A DNA stretch of 43,350 nt from Oceanobacillus polygoni (GCF_008304605.1 NZ_PIJY01000024.1:434013-477362); one strand, 5' to 3'; shown: positions 17,120 through 26,663, counted from the stretch's first letter. Made by a program: numbers and translations. Notes: a model not told the origin generated them from the letters alone.

Positions 17120-18733
17120 ATGGAAAACTTTATGGATCAGTATTTCACATCAAGCTTTATGCAAGGGTTACAAAATTTTGTTGTAGCTCTTCTTATATTA
17201 TTGGTTGGTTGGCTTATTGCCAAAGCAATCGGAAATGCTGTTGAAAAAGCATTTGCAAAGACCGATTGGGATGATAAATTAATTCAAAAATTTCGCATGA
17301 GTGATAAAGAAATAAATACAGAGAAGGTAATTGGAAAAGTCGTGTATTACATACTTCTCTTAATCGTATTTATTTTGTTCTTTAATGTTCTCAATTTGAA
17401 TATGATTGCGAATCCGCTTTCTGACTTGATTTCTACTTTCTTAAGCTTAATCCCAGCCGTATTAGCTGCAGCATTAATCCTTTTATTTGCATGGATTGTT
17501 GCTAGCATTGCTAGATGGCTCATTGTTGAAGGTAGCAGAAAGATTAATTTACAGCATCTGTTTTTCAAATTTAAAGTTGCAAAAACAGAAGAGCAAATTA
17601 AACATTATATAGATACATTCGGGAAAATTGTATTTTATTTAATTTTATTGTTGTTCATTCCAGGTGTATTAGACGCACTGAATATTCAAGGGGTCGCTGA
17701 GCCGTTTAGTGGGCTATTATCATCGATTCTTGTATTTATTCCGAAATTAGTTGCAGCTGCAATTATTTTTGCTGTTGGTTGGTTTGTAGCGAAAATAGTC
17801 AAAAACATCGTTACGAATCTTCTTCAAGCTGTTGGTTCTGAGAAATTAATGAACCGTTTGAAGCTTTCCAAGCTTTTTGAAGGAACAAGCTTTGCTGCAT
17901 TTGTAGGACAAGTTGTCTTTATTGTCATTATGATTCCAATCGTGATTGCTGCATTGGAACAATTAGAGCTAAGGGGCATTACAGATCCAGCAATTGGTAT
18001 GCTGCAGACGATTATGACGATGGTTCCTAGTATATTAATAGCCATTGCTCTTATCCTTGTTGGTATCTGGTTAGGAAAACTAATTGGTGGATTTGTGGAA
18101 GATTATTTACAACGTCTAGGTTTTAACCGATTAGCTATACAACTGCATATTGGTGGAAAAAGCATTTCTGCCAACAGAATGACACCTTCTGCAATTGCAG
18201 GATATATCGTGCAAATTTTAATTGTCTTTTTCTTAACGGTTCAAGCGTTAAATCTTATTGAGCTTCATTTCTTAGTAGGAATCGCAGCAGCAATTACAGC
18301 ATACTTGCCAAATGTGCTTGCAGCAGTCCTCATACTAGGTGTTGCGATTATTTTAGCGAATATCGTTCAAAAAGTGTTGGTTAATCTTCTCGATGGTCCA
18401 GCAGCTAACTTACTTGCTATGTTTGCGAAGTATTCGATTCTCGTTCTCGCAGGATTTATGGCATTAACACAATTAGGAATTGCATCAACGATTGTGAATG
18501 CAGCGTTTATTCTCATCCTTGGCGGCCTTGCGTTAGCATTCGGACTTGCTTTCGGTCTAGGTGGAAAAGAATTTGCAGCTAAATACTTGCGTAAGTTTGA
18601 TAAAACGATGGATGAAACGGTAGTAAAAGCACACATTAATCGTCAGGCAGAGGATGATATTGAAGATGCAGAAGTTAATCCAACAACATATACAGAAGAA
18701 ACGATTGACGACACAGACCCAGAGAGACCGTAA
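17120..18733 (+). CDS. Repeat-built MscS-like (TM_helix family) membrane protein
   Basis: This 537-residue protein consists of about five related units, each starting with a membrane helix followed by a conserved amphipathic piece: near 22-45 (LLVGWLIAKAIGNAVEKAF), 117-142, 212-235 (AVGWFVAKIVKNIVTNLL), 308-330 (LVGIWLGKLIGGFVEDYL) and 401-424. Spacing is about 95 residues. The final helix (GGLALAFGLAFGLGGKEFAAKYL, about 478-500) resembles the Gly/Ala-rich pore helix of MscS, but the MscS beta domain is missing; an acidic 40-residue tail follows. Such proteins are annotated as mechanosensitive channels (CmpX-like), though channel activity here is inference. GAAGGGA precedes ATG 17120; ATG 17132 is an alternative. 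A terminator follows. Confidence 0.8.
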   Translation: MENFMDQYFTSSFMQGLQNFVVALLILLVGWLIAKAIGNAVEKAFAKTDWDDKLIQKFRMSDKEINTEKVIGKVVYYILLLIVFILFFNVLNLNMIANPLSDLISTFLSLIPAVLAAALILLFAWIVASIARWLIVEGSRKINLQHLFFKFKVAKTEEQIKHYIDTFGKIVFYLILLLFIPGVLDALNIQGVAEPFSGLLSSILVFIPKLVAAAIIFAVGWFVAKIVKNIVTNLLQAVGSEKLMNRLKLSKLFEGTSFAAFVGQVVFIVIMIPIVIAALEQLELRGITDPAIGMLQTIMTMVPSILIAIALILVGIWLGKLIGGFVEDYLQRLGFNRLAIQLHIGGKSISANRMTPSAIAGYIVQILIVFFLTVQALNLIELHFLVGIAAAITAYLPNVLAAVLILGVAIILANIVQKVLVNLLDGPAANLLAMFAKYSILVLAGFMALTQLGIASTIVNAAFILILGGLALAFGLAFGLGGKEFAAKYLRKFDKTMDETVVKAHINRQAEDDIEDAEVNPTTYTEETIDDTDPERP

Positions 18734-18741
18734 TCTTTTCT

Positions 18742-18782
18742 GCAAAAAGAGCATCTGCACATACTGCAGATGCTCTTTTTTT
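18742..18782 (+). terminator. Terminator of the MscS-like gene
   Basis: AAAAAGAGCATCTGCA pairs with TGCAGATGCTCTTTTT around a short loop, with trailing T. Confidence 0.9.
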
Positions 18783-18828
18783 GGTTATTTTTCTTTAGAT
18801 GAGCCAAATTAATGGTAGGAGGTGTCTT

Positions 18829-19149
18829 ATGGAAAAAGAAAAGTATTATGTATGTATACCTGCAGGTGAGATTTCACAAGTACGTTTTGGGAATAATGAT
18901 GATTTTACAATCTATGCGACGACAGAGGAAGTAGCAATGCTCCGAGATAAGCTAAATAATATGGACAATGCTGGGTGGGGTACGTATATTCGTGCGCATA
19001 TACCAATCATGCTTTATCATAATGATAAAGCGAATGACGCTTATGATGATAACTTGACAGAGGTTTTTGAAATGATTTACAAGCTTGGAGATGAAAAAAG
19101 TCGCTTCCATATTGAAGAAATGGGAATATTAGGGGATAATCATATGTAG
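18829..19149 (+). CDS. Conserved small protein of unknown function
   Basis: I take ATG 18829, which has a strong AGGAGGTG just upstream, giving 106 residues. The protein is soluble and acidic, with no signal peptide or membrane helix. It has an N-terminal beta-like stretch (KYYVCIPAGEISQVRFGN) and a helical middle (TTEEVAMLRDKLNNMDNAGWGTYIRAHIPIM). I have the impression of a conserved Bacillaceae family but cannot name a domain. It is monocistronic or leads into the gene at 19265 after 115 bases. Confidence 0.75.
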   Translation: MEKEKYYVCIPAGEISQVRFGNNDDFTIYATTEEVAMLRDKLNNMDNAGWGTYIRAHIPIMLYHNDKANDAYDDNLTEVFEMIYKLGDEKSRFHIEEMGILGDNHM

Positions 19150-19264
19150 ACAAGTATTGGAATATAATTCTATAAATGTGTTTAAGCACCTTGGAAAAAA
19201 GGAATAGTTTACCACGAAACAATTTTCAATAAATAATCTATTAATAACCAGGGAGGCTTTTTAT

Positions 19265-19825
19265 ATGAAAAAAAAGCAGCACGGCGCATTACGGTGGATC
19301 GTAACAGTTGCAATCCTTGCAAGCATTATTATGATCAGTAATACAATAGATGTAGAGCATGTAAATGCTGATAACCAACAGAAAGTGATAACTTCTCAAA
19401 TGAAGGAGAATCCTGTTCGACAACACGAATCAGCCTTAACGCATGAGGATGTCGTTGCGCTTACGAATACATTTATGGATATTCTCGTTCAAGATGTCGA
19501 TAACGATTATAAAGTGATTCAATTCCAGAGAAAAGCTGAATTATTACATGCATTTGAACAAGTTGCAACTAAAGATGTTGCCAAAGATTTTGTTGATTTT
19601 TATTACATGGAGGAATCAGATGGGATGTATATATTACCAACTGAAACGCCACCATGGTTTATAGAAGAAAATGATTATGATATGATAACAATAGATGCTT
19701 CAACCGTGAAGGTCATGCAGGAGAATACAACAGATCTTTATGGTGATTACAAGGTGGAATTTGAATTTACCTATGATAACGGTTGGAGAATAACAGATAT
19801 TAACTATCATCAGTTTTTCGTATAA
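19265..19825 (+). CDS. Membrane-anchored or secreted protein of unknown function
   Basis: This 186-residue protein starts MKKKQHGALRW followed by one hydrophobic segment (about residues 11-26), then an extracytoplasmic domain of about 155 residues. No lipobox is present and the cleavage site is unclear, so it is either secreted or held by its N-terminal anchor. The outer domain begins with a helix-rich part (HEDVVALTNTFMDILVQDVD) and ends with beta-strand-like segments (YGDYKVEFEFTYDNGWRITDINYHQFFV), reminiscent of small NTF2-like domains, which is only an impression. The ATG follows CAGGGAGG. It ends 18 bases before the chosen ytkD start and is probably cotranscribed with it. Confidence 0.75.
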   Translation: MKKKQHGALRWIVTVAILASIIMISNTIDVEHVNADNQQKVITSQMKENPVRQHESALTHEDVVALTNTFMDILVQDVDNDYKVIQFQRKAELLHAFEQVATKDVAKDFVDFYYMEESDGMYILPTETPPWFIEENDYDMITIDASTVKVMQENTTDLYGDYKVEFEFTYDNGWRITDINYHQFFV

Positions 19826-19843
19826 TGAAGGCAGTTGAATGAC

Positions 19844-20317
19844 TTGATAACGTTTAGGGACTACTACAACAATGAAGTAAAGCTTTCCTTTGATGATCAC
19901 CCTTTTTCTGAGGACCCAAGGCATGTTTGGGTGATATGCAGGTACAAGGGGAAGTGGTTACTGACAAAGCATCGGGAACGCGGATTGGAGTTTCCAGGTG
20001 GTAAGGTGGAAGAGGGAGAAACAGCGAGGGCTGCTGCTGTTCGAGAAGTAATGGAAGAAACTGGTGGAACAGTGCAGGAAATAACTTATATTGGACAATA
20101 TATGGTGAATGGTCGCAAAGATATTGTCATAAAAAATGTTTACTATGCGATTGTGGAGGAGCTTACAGAACAAGAAACCTATTATGAAACAGAAGGGCCA
20201 GTTTTATTAAAGTTTATCCCGAGTAGAGTGAAACAAATGAGAAAGTACAGTTTTATCATGAAAGATGGCGTATTAGAGAACTGTATGGATTATTTGAGAC
20301 ATCATAAAGTGAAATGA
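19844..20317 (+). CDS. ytkD: Nudix hydrolase, YtkD/MutTA type
   Basis: The Nudix box GGKVEEGETARAAAVREVMEETGG is intact (GX5EX7REUXEEXGU), near residues 47-69. The preceding HVWVICRYKGKWLLTKHRERGLEFPGGK matches YtkD, known in B. subtilis as an antimutator that hydrolyses 8-oxo-dGTP and as an RNA 5' pyrophosphohydrolase-like enzyme. The start is a choice between TTG 19835 and TTG 19844; I prefer 19844 because GAAGGCAG (19827-19834) is too close to the first and because MITFRDYY aligns with the B. subtilis N-terminus. That gives 157 residues. A terminator follows and the ytl transporter converges from the other side, as in B. subtilis. Confidence 0.88.
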   Translation: MITFRDYYNNEVKLSFDDHPFSEDPRHVWVICRYKGKWLLTKHRERGLEFPGGKVEEGETARAAAVREVMEETGGTVQEITYIGQYMVNGRKDIVIKNVYYAIVEELTEQETYYETEGPVLLKFIPSRVKQMRKYSFIMKDGVLENCMDYLRHHKVK

Positions 20318-20318
20318 G

Positions 20319-20357
20319 AGAAGATCAAATCGAATGGTTTGGTCTTCTTTCTTTTTT
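20319..20357 (+). terminator. Terminator of ytkD
   Basis: AGAAGATCAAA (20319-20329) pairs with TTTGGTCTTCT (20338-20348), followed by TTCTTTTTTAG. Confidence 0.82.
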
Positions 20358-20366
20358 AGAGAATAG

Positions 20367-20398
20367 GAAACACATAGCAATGTCTTGCTATGTGTTTC
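20367..20398. terminator. Perfect hairpin overlapping the 3' end of ytlD
   Basis: A 14-base stem, GAAACACATAGCAA with TTGCTATGTGTTTC, includes the last codons and the stop of the minus-strand permease. No long T tract follows on either strand, so it may be a weak terminator or an mRNA 3'-end stabiliser. Confidence 0.5.
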
Positions 20399-21188
20399 GA
20401 TTTCGGATTAACCAACGTTCTAATTTCTCCACGAGCTTATACATGATCGCTGCCAAAACCGCAATAATAACGAGACTGGACATAACAAGTGTGAAATCAA
20501 ATACTTGGAATCCGTAGATAATTAAATAGCCTAGTCCTTGCTTGGAAACAAGATACTCCCCGACAATAACACCGACCCATGAGAGCCCAACATTAACTTT
20601 AAGTGTAGAAATCATTGCTGGCATTGCTGCTGGGAAGATTGCTTCCTTAAAACATTGCCATCTCGATGCTCCAAAGCTACGTAGTACTTTTTCATAATTG
20701 GGATCGACTTCGTTAAAAGCAGAATAGACGACAAGTGTTGTGACAATGACGGATATTATAAACCCCATCGCAATAATCGATAAATATCCTGGACCAAGTG
20801 CAACGATTAAGATTGGCCCAAGCGCTACTTTAGGCATTGCGTTTAATACGACGAGATAGGGACCCATAATGTTAGCGAATCGAGCGGACGACCATAGTGA
20901 AGTGGCAATAAGGATTCCGCCGATTGTTCCGATAATGAATCCGATAATAGTTTCAAACAAGGTTACTTGTAAGTGGTTAAAAATCGATCCATTTGCAAAG
21001 CGTGTGACAAGTAAATCAAAAACTTTACTTGGTGAACTGAATAGAAGCGGATCGATCCAATACAGACGACTTGCTATTTCCCAAAGCGAAAAAAAGGCAA
21101 TAAGGATTGTTAGCTGCCAAAAGAGTACGATTTTTTTCTCTCGCTTCAACCCACGCTTGTAATTTTCAAATAAGTGGTGATCATTCAT
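20388..21188 (-). CDS. ytlD: ABC transporter permease, NitT/TauT type
   Basis: This 266-residue integral membrane protein has about six helices and the BPD_transp_1 EAA loop ([38 protein letters not shown], about residues 155-192), where it contacts the ATPase. An N-terminal cytoplasmic stretch ([11 protein letters not shown]) precedes the first helix. The start codon overlaps the upstream ATPase gene by eight bases. The set SBP-ATPase-permease matches B. subtilis ytlA-ytlC-ytlD, which also sits beside ytkD. Relatives carry sulfonates, nitrate, thiamine precursors or similar small ligands; the substrate here is not known. Confidence 0.88.
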   Translation of the reverse strand: MNDHHLFENYKRGLKREKKIVLFWQLTILIAFFSLWEIASRLYWIDPLLFSSPSKVFDLLVTRFANGSIFNHLQVTLFETIIGFIIGTIGGILIATSLWSSARFANIMGPYLVVLNAMPKVALGPILIVALGPGYLSIIAMGFIISVIVTTLVVYSAFNEVDPNYEKVLRSFGASRWQCFKEAIFPAAMPAMISTLKVNVGLSWVGVIVGEYLVSKQGLGYLIIYGFQVFDFTLVMSSLVIIAVLAAIMYKLVEKLERWLIRNRNT

Positions 21189-21978
21189 TTGGAATCTCCA
21201 CCACCTTTTGCTGTGATTCTTTCGATTCTAGTTCATCCCATATTTTATCGAAAATTAGTTGATACTTTGGATGTCTTCTTACTAGAAATGGTACTTCATT
21301 GCGAAGTTCAATTGGGACTTCATAGATTTTTGCGATCGATCCGGGATTGGCATTCATCATAAAAATTCGATCACTCATTGCAATAGCTTCGCCAATATCG
21401 TGTGTAACGAGTACTGCAGTTTTATGATAGCTTTTTAGCAAATCTGCAACCAAATCCTCTAAGTTTAGCTTCGTTTGGTAATCAAGTGCGGAAAATGGCT
21501 CATCGAGCAACAGTATCTTTGGATTATTAATCAGTGTTCGGACCAATGCTACACGTTGTCGCATTCCGCCAGAAAGCTCACTTGGATATTTCATCTCAAC
21601 ATCTTTCAATCCGACTTCTTTCAATAGCTGTAACGCTTTTTTCCTTAAATCATCTGTCTTATTACCGTTGATTTTTGGCCCGAGTAAAACATTATCAATA
21701 ATTGTTTTCCATGGGAATAAATAATCCTGCTGAAGCATGTAGCCGATTTCCATTTCAGATTCAGTCGTTGATTTTCCTTGCAAGGAAACCGTACCTTCCG
21801 TTTGCTGAATAATTCCTGCAATGATGGATAGGAGCGTTGATTTACCGCAACCGCTTGGGCCTAGCAGGGAAATAAACTCGCCTTCTTTCACAGCCATGGA
21901 AATGTTGTCGAGTGCTTTTGTATAGCTTTCCTTGGAAAAATAATGATGGGAGACATGGTCCAACGTCAGAAATGACAC
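21181..21978 (-). CDS. ytlC: ABC transporter ATP-binding protein, NitT/TauT type
   Basis: This 265-residue ATPase has Walker [10 protein letters not shown] (about residues 41-49), Q-loop [10 protein letters not shown], signature [13 protein letters not shown], Walker [13 protein letters not shown] and switch His in VTHDIGEA. These parts are intact and in order. The motif [17 protein letters not shown] is typical of the SsuB/TauB/ThiZ group. It lies between the binding-protein gene and the permease in one operon, 13 bases after ytlA. Confidence 0.9.
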   Translation of the reverse strand: MSFLTLDHVSHHYFSKESYTKALDNISMAVKEGEFISLLGPSGCGKSTLLSIIAGIIQQTEGTVSLQGKSTTESEMEIGYMLQQDYLFPWKTIIDNVLLGPKINGNKTDDLRKKALQLLKEVGLKDVEMKYPSELSGGMRQRVALVRTLINNPKILLLDEPFSALDYQTKLNLEDLVADLLKSYHKTAVLVTHDIGEAIAMSDRIFMMNANPGSIAKIYEVPIELRNEVPFLVRRHPKYQLIFDKIWDELESKESQQKVVEIPNE

Positions 21979-21991
21979 AAAATCTCCTCCT

Positions 21992-22981
21992 TTAATCAGA
22001 CATTACTCTCTCAGCGTAATCCGTGTTCACTAAATCTGTGTACGGAACATCTGCTGGAAGTTCGCCAGCTTCATCCATAATCGCTTTTAAATTTTCCCAT
22101 TCTTCTTCATCTAAAACCGGATCGGTAGCGAAGGAGTCCTGGCTTTTGTAACGATCAATCGATGCTGCAAGCATATCTAAGTCTGTGTCTTCAAAATAAG
22201 GCTCAATGACTTTAGCAATTTCTTCTGCGCTATTTTCCGCAACCCATGCCTGTGCTTTATAAATCGCACGGGTGAATTTCTCAACCGCCTCGTCATTTTC
22301 TTCCATGAAACTTTGTTTCGTCATGAAAACCGTATATGGAACTTTGCCAGATTCTTCACCGAAGGATGCGACAATATGTCCCTGGCCTTCATTTTCTAAA
22401 ACACTCGCGGTCGGTTCGAACAGTTGAACATACTCATAATCACCAGATGCAAATGCACCAGGGATATTGGCAAAATCAATATTCTGTACAAGATCCAAAT
22501 CTGCATGTGGATCAATACCATGATTCTTTAAAACAAATTCGCCAACCATCTGTGGCATCCCACCAACACGCTGTCCTAAAAAGTTACTGCCCTCTAAATC
22601 CTTCCACTCGAAATCAGGCTGTGGCTCTTTTGCTACTAAAAATGTCCCGTCCGTCTGAGTTAGCTGCGCAAAGTTAATCGCATAATCTCTCGAGTCCTGA
22701 GCATACACATAAATGGAAGTTTCCGATCCGACGAGCGCAATATCTGCTCCACCAGAAAGCAGTGCAGTCATTGTCGTATCTCCACCCCATGTCGTCTGCA
22801 GCTCCACTTCCAGTCCTTCTTCCTCAAAAAAACCTTTCTCAAGCGCTACATATTGTGGTGCATAAAAGAGGGAGCGAGTGACCTCTGCTAAGCTAATTTT
22901 AGTTGTCTGCGCTGAATTACAAGCAGAAAGGAAAATGAGGAAAACAACTGTTACAACAGCACTAAATTTAATTTTTCTCAT
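21992..22981 (-). CDS. ytlA: Substrate-binding lipoprotein of the ytl ABC transporter
   Basis: I use ATG 22981, preceded by GAAAGGA at nine bases, instead of the TTG further upstream; this yields 329 residues. The N-terminus is a lipoprotein signal (basic MRKIK, hydrophobic core, lipobox LSAC), so the protein is tethered outside the membrane. The mature part starts KISLAEVTRSLFYAPQYVALEKGFFEEEGLEVEL, typical of NMT1/THI5-like and SsuA-type proteins. GGDTTMTALLSGGADIALVGSE continues the ligand-site pattern. No riboswitch or recognised operator precedes it, so neither thiamine nor sulfur control can be claimed. A methionine-salvage, sulfonate or pyrimidine ligand would all be possible. Confidence 0.88.
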   Translation of the reverse strand: MRKIKFSAVVTVVFLIFLSACNSAQTTKISLAEVTRSLFYAPQYVALEKGFFEEEGLEVELQTTWGGDTTMTALLSGGADIALVGSETSIYVYAQDSRDYAINFAQLTQTDGTFLVAKEPQPDFEWKDLEGSNFLGQRVGGMPQMVGEFVLKNHGIDPHADLDLVQNIDFANIPGAFASGDYEYVQLFEPTASVLENEGQGHIVASFGEESGKVPYTVFMTKQSFMEENDEAVEKFTRAIYKAQAWVAENSAEEIAKVIEPYFEDTDLDMLAASIDRYKSQDSFATDPVLDEEEWENLKAIMDEAGELPADVPYTDLVNTDYAERVMSD

Positions 22982-23102
22982 ACATTTCGTTCCTTTCAAA
23001 ATACGTGATAATTTGTCAACACAGTTTATGCGAAATTGAAAAATGTGTGAATGCCTAGTTGTGGAGGATTGGGATAAGTCTTGTGAAGTTGTACGGTGTG
23101 AT

Positions 23103-23230
23103 TGTGCATCGGGAATCTGGATATGGAGCGAAAGTTTTGTTTATGGATCCATAGCGCAAGAATCTGGATCGAAAATCTCCGTAGTGCAAGAATCTGGAGC
23201 GTTAATTCTGATAATGGAGCTAGCAACATA
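23103..23230. repeat. Decayed tandem repeats with AATCTGGA core
   Basis: AATCTGG occurs at 23114, 23161 and 23191. The last two lie in 30-base units (TAGCGCAAGAATCTGGATCG and TAGTGCAAGAATCTGGAGCG). TATGGAGCGAAAG and AATGGAGCTAGC nearby recall the units at 6853-6990. The remaining part of the 337-base gap 22982-23318 holds only the pckA terminator. Confidence 0.55.
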
Positions 23231-23264
23231 AAAAGGCCAGCCTAACAAAGTAGGCTGGCTATCA
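23231..23264 (-). terminator. Terminator of pckA
   Basis: Read on the minus strand, GCCAGCCTAC pairs with TAGGCTGGC and is followed by CTTTTTAT. Confidence 0.88.
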
Positions 23265-23318
23265 GTATTGATTTCCACTCATATAGATAAATCCTTTTGG
23301 GATGAGTAAACACTATGA

Positions 23319-24905
23319 TTAACCTTTATGAATCGGGCCTGCTTCTTTAATAGCTTCACTAGCATCCTTAAATTTCTTGAAATTTTCATGGAATTTTACT
23401 GCTAGAGATTTTGCGGCCTTCTCATAGGCTGCTGGATCATTCCATGTTTTTTTCGGGATGAGTACTTCATCTGGAACTCCTGGAACATGCATTGGAATTT
23501 CTAATCCAAAAATTTCATCTTTTACGGTTTCCATTGAATTCAGCTCGCCTTCTAAAGCAGAGTGAATCATTGCACGTGTGTAGGATAGCTTCATACGGTT
23601 TCCAACACCATAAGATCCGCCAGTCCAGCCGGTATTAACTAAGAATACATTTGAATTGTACATATCAATTTTATCGCCTAGCATTTCCGCATATTTTGCT
23701 GGAGCTAATGGTAGGAAAGGAGAACCGAAGCAAGCAGAGAAAGTTGCTTGAGGTTCGGTCACACCACGCTCTGTACCAGCAAGTTTACTTGTATAGCCGC
23801 TTAGGAAATGATACATTGCCTGTTCTTTTGTCAATTTGCTGATTGGTGGTAGTGTCCCAGAAGCATCTGCTGTTAAAAAGATGATTGTATTTGGATGACC
23901 AGCAACGCTTGGTGACACGATGTTATCGATATTTTCAAGCGGGTATGCAGCACGCGTATTCTCTGTTAATGTCGTATCATCGTAATCAGGAATACGTGAT
24001 TTTTCATTTAAAACAACATTCTCGAGTACAGAACCATAGCGAATGGCATTGAAAATTTGTGGCTCTTTTTCCTCTGATAGGTTAATGCATTTGGCATAGC
24101 AGCCACCTTCAATATTGAACACGCCGTTTGGGCTCCAACCATGCTCATCATCACCAATTAGACGGCGGTATGGATCAGCGGATAACGTTGTTTTTCCTGT
24201 GCCGGAAAGGCCGAAAAACAGGGCTACATCACCTTCTAGACCAACGTTTGCTGAGCAATGCATGGATAAAACATCTCGCTTTGGTAGCAAGTAGTTCATC
24301 ACGGAGAAGATAGATTTCTTTATTTCACCAGCATATTCGGTACCGCCAATTAAAACGACACGTTTTTTAAAGGAGATTAAGATAAACGTTTCCGAATTTG
24401 TTCCATCGACAGCTGGATCTGCTTTAAAATTTGGAGCAGAAATAACTGTAAACTCTGCTTGGTGATTGTTTAACTCTTCATCTGTTGGTGTGATGAATAA
24501 TTGACGTGAGAAAAGATTGTGCCATGCATATTCATTGATGACTTGAATTGGTAAGCGGTAATTTTTATCCGCACCAGCAAATCCTTTAAACTGATAAAGT
24601 TCATCTTTCTCTTTTAAATAATCAATCACTTTTCTGTAAAGATTATCAAACGCTTTCTCTTCGATTGGACGGTTAACTTTGCCCCAGTCAACAAAATCTT
24701 CACAGACTTCATCTTTTACAATAAATTTATCTTCCGGAGAACGTCCAGTATATTTTCCAGTAGTTGCTCGAATTGCTCCTGTTGAAGTAAGCTTTCCTTC
24801 TTGGTGACTTAAAATTTTTTCAACTAATTGTGCTACCGATAAATTAATATGCATATTATTATGCTTATTTAACTCTTTAATTAGTGATCTTTCCACGGTT
24901 TTCAT
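23319..24905 (-). CDS. pckA: Phosphoenolpyruvate carboxykinase (ATP)
   Basis: I choose ATG 24905 (MKTVERSL), seven bases from GCAGGAGA, which gives 528 residues and matches B. subtilis PckA (527); longer readings begin at weak codons. PckA converts oxaloacetate and ATP to PEP and CO2, the entry to gluconeogenesis. The family motifs are present: the P-loop [13 protein letters not shown] (about 232-244), IGDDEHGWS just after, the substrate region with RSPEDKF near 65, and the C-terminal [18 protein letters not shown] promoter-like pair lies upstream and a terminator downstream, so it is monocistronic. It is divergent from metK. Confidence 0.97.
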   Translation of the reverse strand: MKTVERSLIKELNKHNNMHINLSVAQLVEKILSHQEGKLTSTGAIRATTGKYTGRSPEDKFIVKDEVCEDFVDWGKVNRPIEEKAFDNLYRKVIDYLKEKDELYQFKGFAGADKNYRLPIQVINEYAWHNLFSRQLFITPTDEELNNHQAEFTVISAPNFKADPAVDGTNSETFILISFKKRVVLIGGTEYAGEIKKSIFSVMNYLLPKRDVLSMHCSANVGLEGDVALFFGLSGTGKTTLSADPYRRLIGDDEHGWSPNGVFNIEGGCYAKCINLSEEKEPQIFNAIRYGSVLENVVLNEKSRIPDYDDTTLTENTRAAYPLENIDNIVSPSVAGHPNTIIFLTADASGTLPPISKLTKEQAMYHFLSGYTSKLAGTERGVTEPQATFSACFGSPFLPLAPAKYAEMLGDKIDMYNSNVFLVNTGWTGGSYGVGNRMKLSYTRAMIHSALEGELNSMETVKDEIFGLEIPMHVPGVPDEVLIPKKTWNDPAAYEKAAKSLAVKFHENFKKFKDASEAIKEAGPIHKG

Positions 24906-24975
24906 GTCATTATCTCCTGCCTTTTTAGGGTTTTTATACATTTATGACAACCTTTATTTTCTTAAGATGTTTATT

Positions 24976-25003
24976 AGTATAACACATTTAAATTATTAGT
25001 CCA
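24976..25003 (-). promoter_or_regulatory. Possible pckA promoter
   Basis: On the minus strand TGGACT (25003-24998), a 16-base spacer and TATACT (24981-24976) lie about 70 bases before the pckA start. The -35 box is poor. Confidence 0.45.
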
Positions 25004-25058
25004 TACTATTTAAAAATAAATTATAAAAAATATATGACAGCCTATCTGCCGAAAATAG

Positions 25059-25087
25059 TTGACTTAGGCAGCTACTTTCGTTAATCT
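25059..25087 (+). promoter_or_regulatory. SigA promoter of the SAM riboswitch/metK transcript
   Basis: TTGACT (25059-25064), a 17-base spacer and TAATCT (25082-25087) start transcription just before the riboswitch. Confidence 0.75.
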
Positions 25088-25105
25088 AAAGATTGAACGG
25101 ATACT

Positions 25106-25214
25106 CTCTTATTCAGAGTTGGTGGAGGGACAGACCCGATGAAGCCCAGCAACCATCACGTGATGTGAAATGGTGCTAACCTGATGCAAGGAACAATTCC
25201 TTGAACAATAAGAG
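25106..25214 (+). ncRNA. SAM-I riboswitch (S-box)
   Basis: The P1 stem is CTCTTATT (25106-25113) with AATAAGAG (25207-25214). The conserved S-box core follows in order: GGTGGAGGGACAGACCCGATGA, AGCCCAGCAACC, and GGTGCTAACCTGATGCAAGG. It binds S-adenosylmethionine and promotes termination ahead of metK, so SAM limits its own synthesis. Confidence 0.97.
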
Positions 25215-25228
25215 CGAAAGGCCAGTAT

Positions 25229-25270
25229 ACCCTTTCCTCATGTCTTTGAAGGAAAGGCTTTTTTGTTTTT
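25229..25270 (+). terminator. SAM-riboswitch terminator
   Basis: CCTTTCCTC pairs with GAAGGAAAGG, followed by a long T-rich tract. The 150 bases from here to metK hold only its ribosome binding site. Confidence 0.85.
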
Positions 25271-25420
25271 ATAGAGAAGTTTTATATAAAATGATATTCA
25301 TAGAAAAGCGATTCACCTGGTCAATGGGAAAAGTTTTACCTTTTGAAGGTACTTTGAATAATATATGTAGAACATTAAAATTAGAGTTCCGTAACATACA
25401 ATAAAGGAGAGTTTAGCCTT

Positions 25421-26617
25421 ATGGCTGTAAATCGACGTTTATTTACTTCAGAATCAGTAACAGAAGGTCATCCAGACAAAATGTCAGACCAAATATCAGA
25501 TGCTATTCTAGATGAAATTTTAAAAAAGGATCCAAATGCACGAGTAGCTTGTGAAACAACTGTAACAACAGGGTTAGTATTAGTAGCGGGTGAAATTTCT
25601 ACAAGCACGTATGTAGATATCCCAGCTATTGTTAGAGAAACGGTAAAAGGAATTGGCTATACACGAGCTAAATATGGCTTTGATTCGGAAACATGTGCCG
25701 TAATGACTGCAATTGATGAGCAATCAGCAGATATTGCTGGTGGTGTTGATACGGCTCTAGAAGCACGTCAAGGTAAAATGAGTGAGGATGAAATCGATTC
25801 AATTGGTGCTGGAGATCAAGGTTTAATGTTTGGTTTTGCTTGTGATGAAACCGAAGAGCTTATGCCATTACCGATTTCACTAGCGCATAAATTAGCGAAG
25901 CGTCTTGCTGATGTACGAAAAGAAAACATTGTAGATTATCTGCGTCCGGATGGAAAAACACAGGTTACTGTAGAATATGATGAAAATGATCAGCCTGTTC
26001 GAATTGACACAATCGTTATATCTACACAGCATCACCAAGATACCACTACTGAACAAATTGAAAAAGATATGATTGAGCATGTGGTTCGTGCTGTTGTACC
26101 TGCTGATCTCTTGGATGAAAACACAAAGTATTTCATTAACCCAACTGGTCGTTTTGTAATCGGAGGACCCCAAGGGGATGTTGGACTTACTGGGCGTAAA
26201 ATCATCGTAGACACATACGGTGGATATGCACGACATGGTGGTGGAGCATTCAGTGGTAAGGATGCGACAAAAGTAGACCGCTCTGCTGCATACGCTGCTC
26301 GCTATGTTGCGAAAAACATCGTTGCTGCAGGTCTTGCTAAGTCATGTGAGGTACAATTGGCATACGCGATTGGCGTGGCAGAGCCTGTATCCATCGCTAT
26401 TAATACATTTGGCACTGGAAAAGTGAGCGAGGAAACACTTGTAGCTGCGGTTCGGAAATTATTTGATCTTCGTCCAGCTGGAATCATTCGCATGCTTGAC
26501 CTTCGTCAGCCGATATTTAAAAATACTGCGGCATATGGCCATTTTGGTAGAACCGACGTTGCATTTTCATGGGAAAAAACAGATAAAGTTGATGAGTTAA
26601 TCGCATTGACAAAATAA
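25421..26617 (+). CDS. metK: S-adenosylmethionine synthetase
   Basis: This 398-residue enzyme makes SAM from methionine and ATP, cleaving the tripolyphosphate. Signature regions are [17 protein letters not shown] (residues 13-29, including the catalytic His), [10 protein letters not shown] near 128, the phosphate loop [26 protein letters not shown] near 267-292, and the C-terminal [21 protein letters not shown] precedes the ATG. Expression is controlled by the S-box leader 5' of the gene, and a terminator follows. It is divergent from pckA, the usual Bacillus arrangement. Confidence 0.98.
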   Translation: MAVNRRLFTSESVTEGHPDKMSDQISDAILDEILKKDPNARVACETTVTTGLVLVAGEISTSTYVDIPAIVRETVKGIGYTRAKYGFDSETCAVMTAIDEQSADIAGGVDTALEARQGKMSEDEIDSIGAGDQGLMFGFACDETEELMPLPISLAHKLAKRLADVRKENIVDYLRPDGKTQVTVEYDENDQPVRIDTIVISTQHHQDTTTEQIEKDMIEHVVRAVVPADLLDENTKYFINPTGRFVIGGPQGDVGLTGRKIIVDTYGGYARHGGGAFSGKDATKVDRSAAYAARYVAKNIVAAGLAKSCEVQLAYAIGVAEPVSIAINTFGTGKVSEETLVAAVRKLFDLRPAGIIRMLDLRQPIFKNTAAYGHFGRTDVAFSWEKTDKVDELIALTK

Positions 26618-26620
26618 TAT

Positions 26621-26663
26621 TATGGCTGTACAGCTCGGTGGCGAGTTGTGCAGCTTTTTTTAT
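26621..26663 (+). terminator. Terminator of metK
   Basis: GCTGTACAGCTCG pairs with CGAGTTGTGCAGC (two G-U pairs) around GTGG, followed by seven T. Confidence 0.9.

Noticed and set aside
25201..25404. 67-residue open frame in the metK leader
   Set aside because: It lies across the SAM riboswitch 3' arm and its terminator, so it is leader RNA and not a gene.
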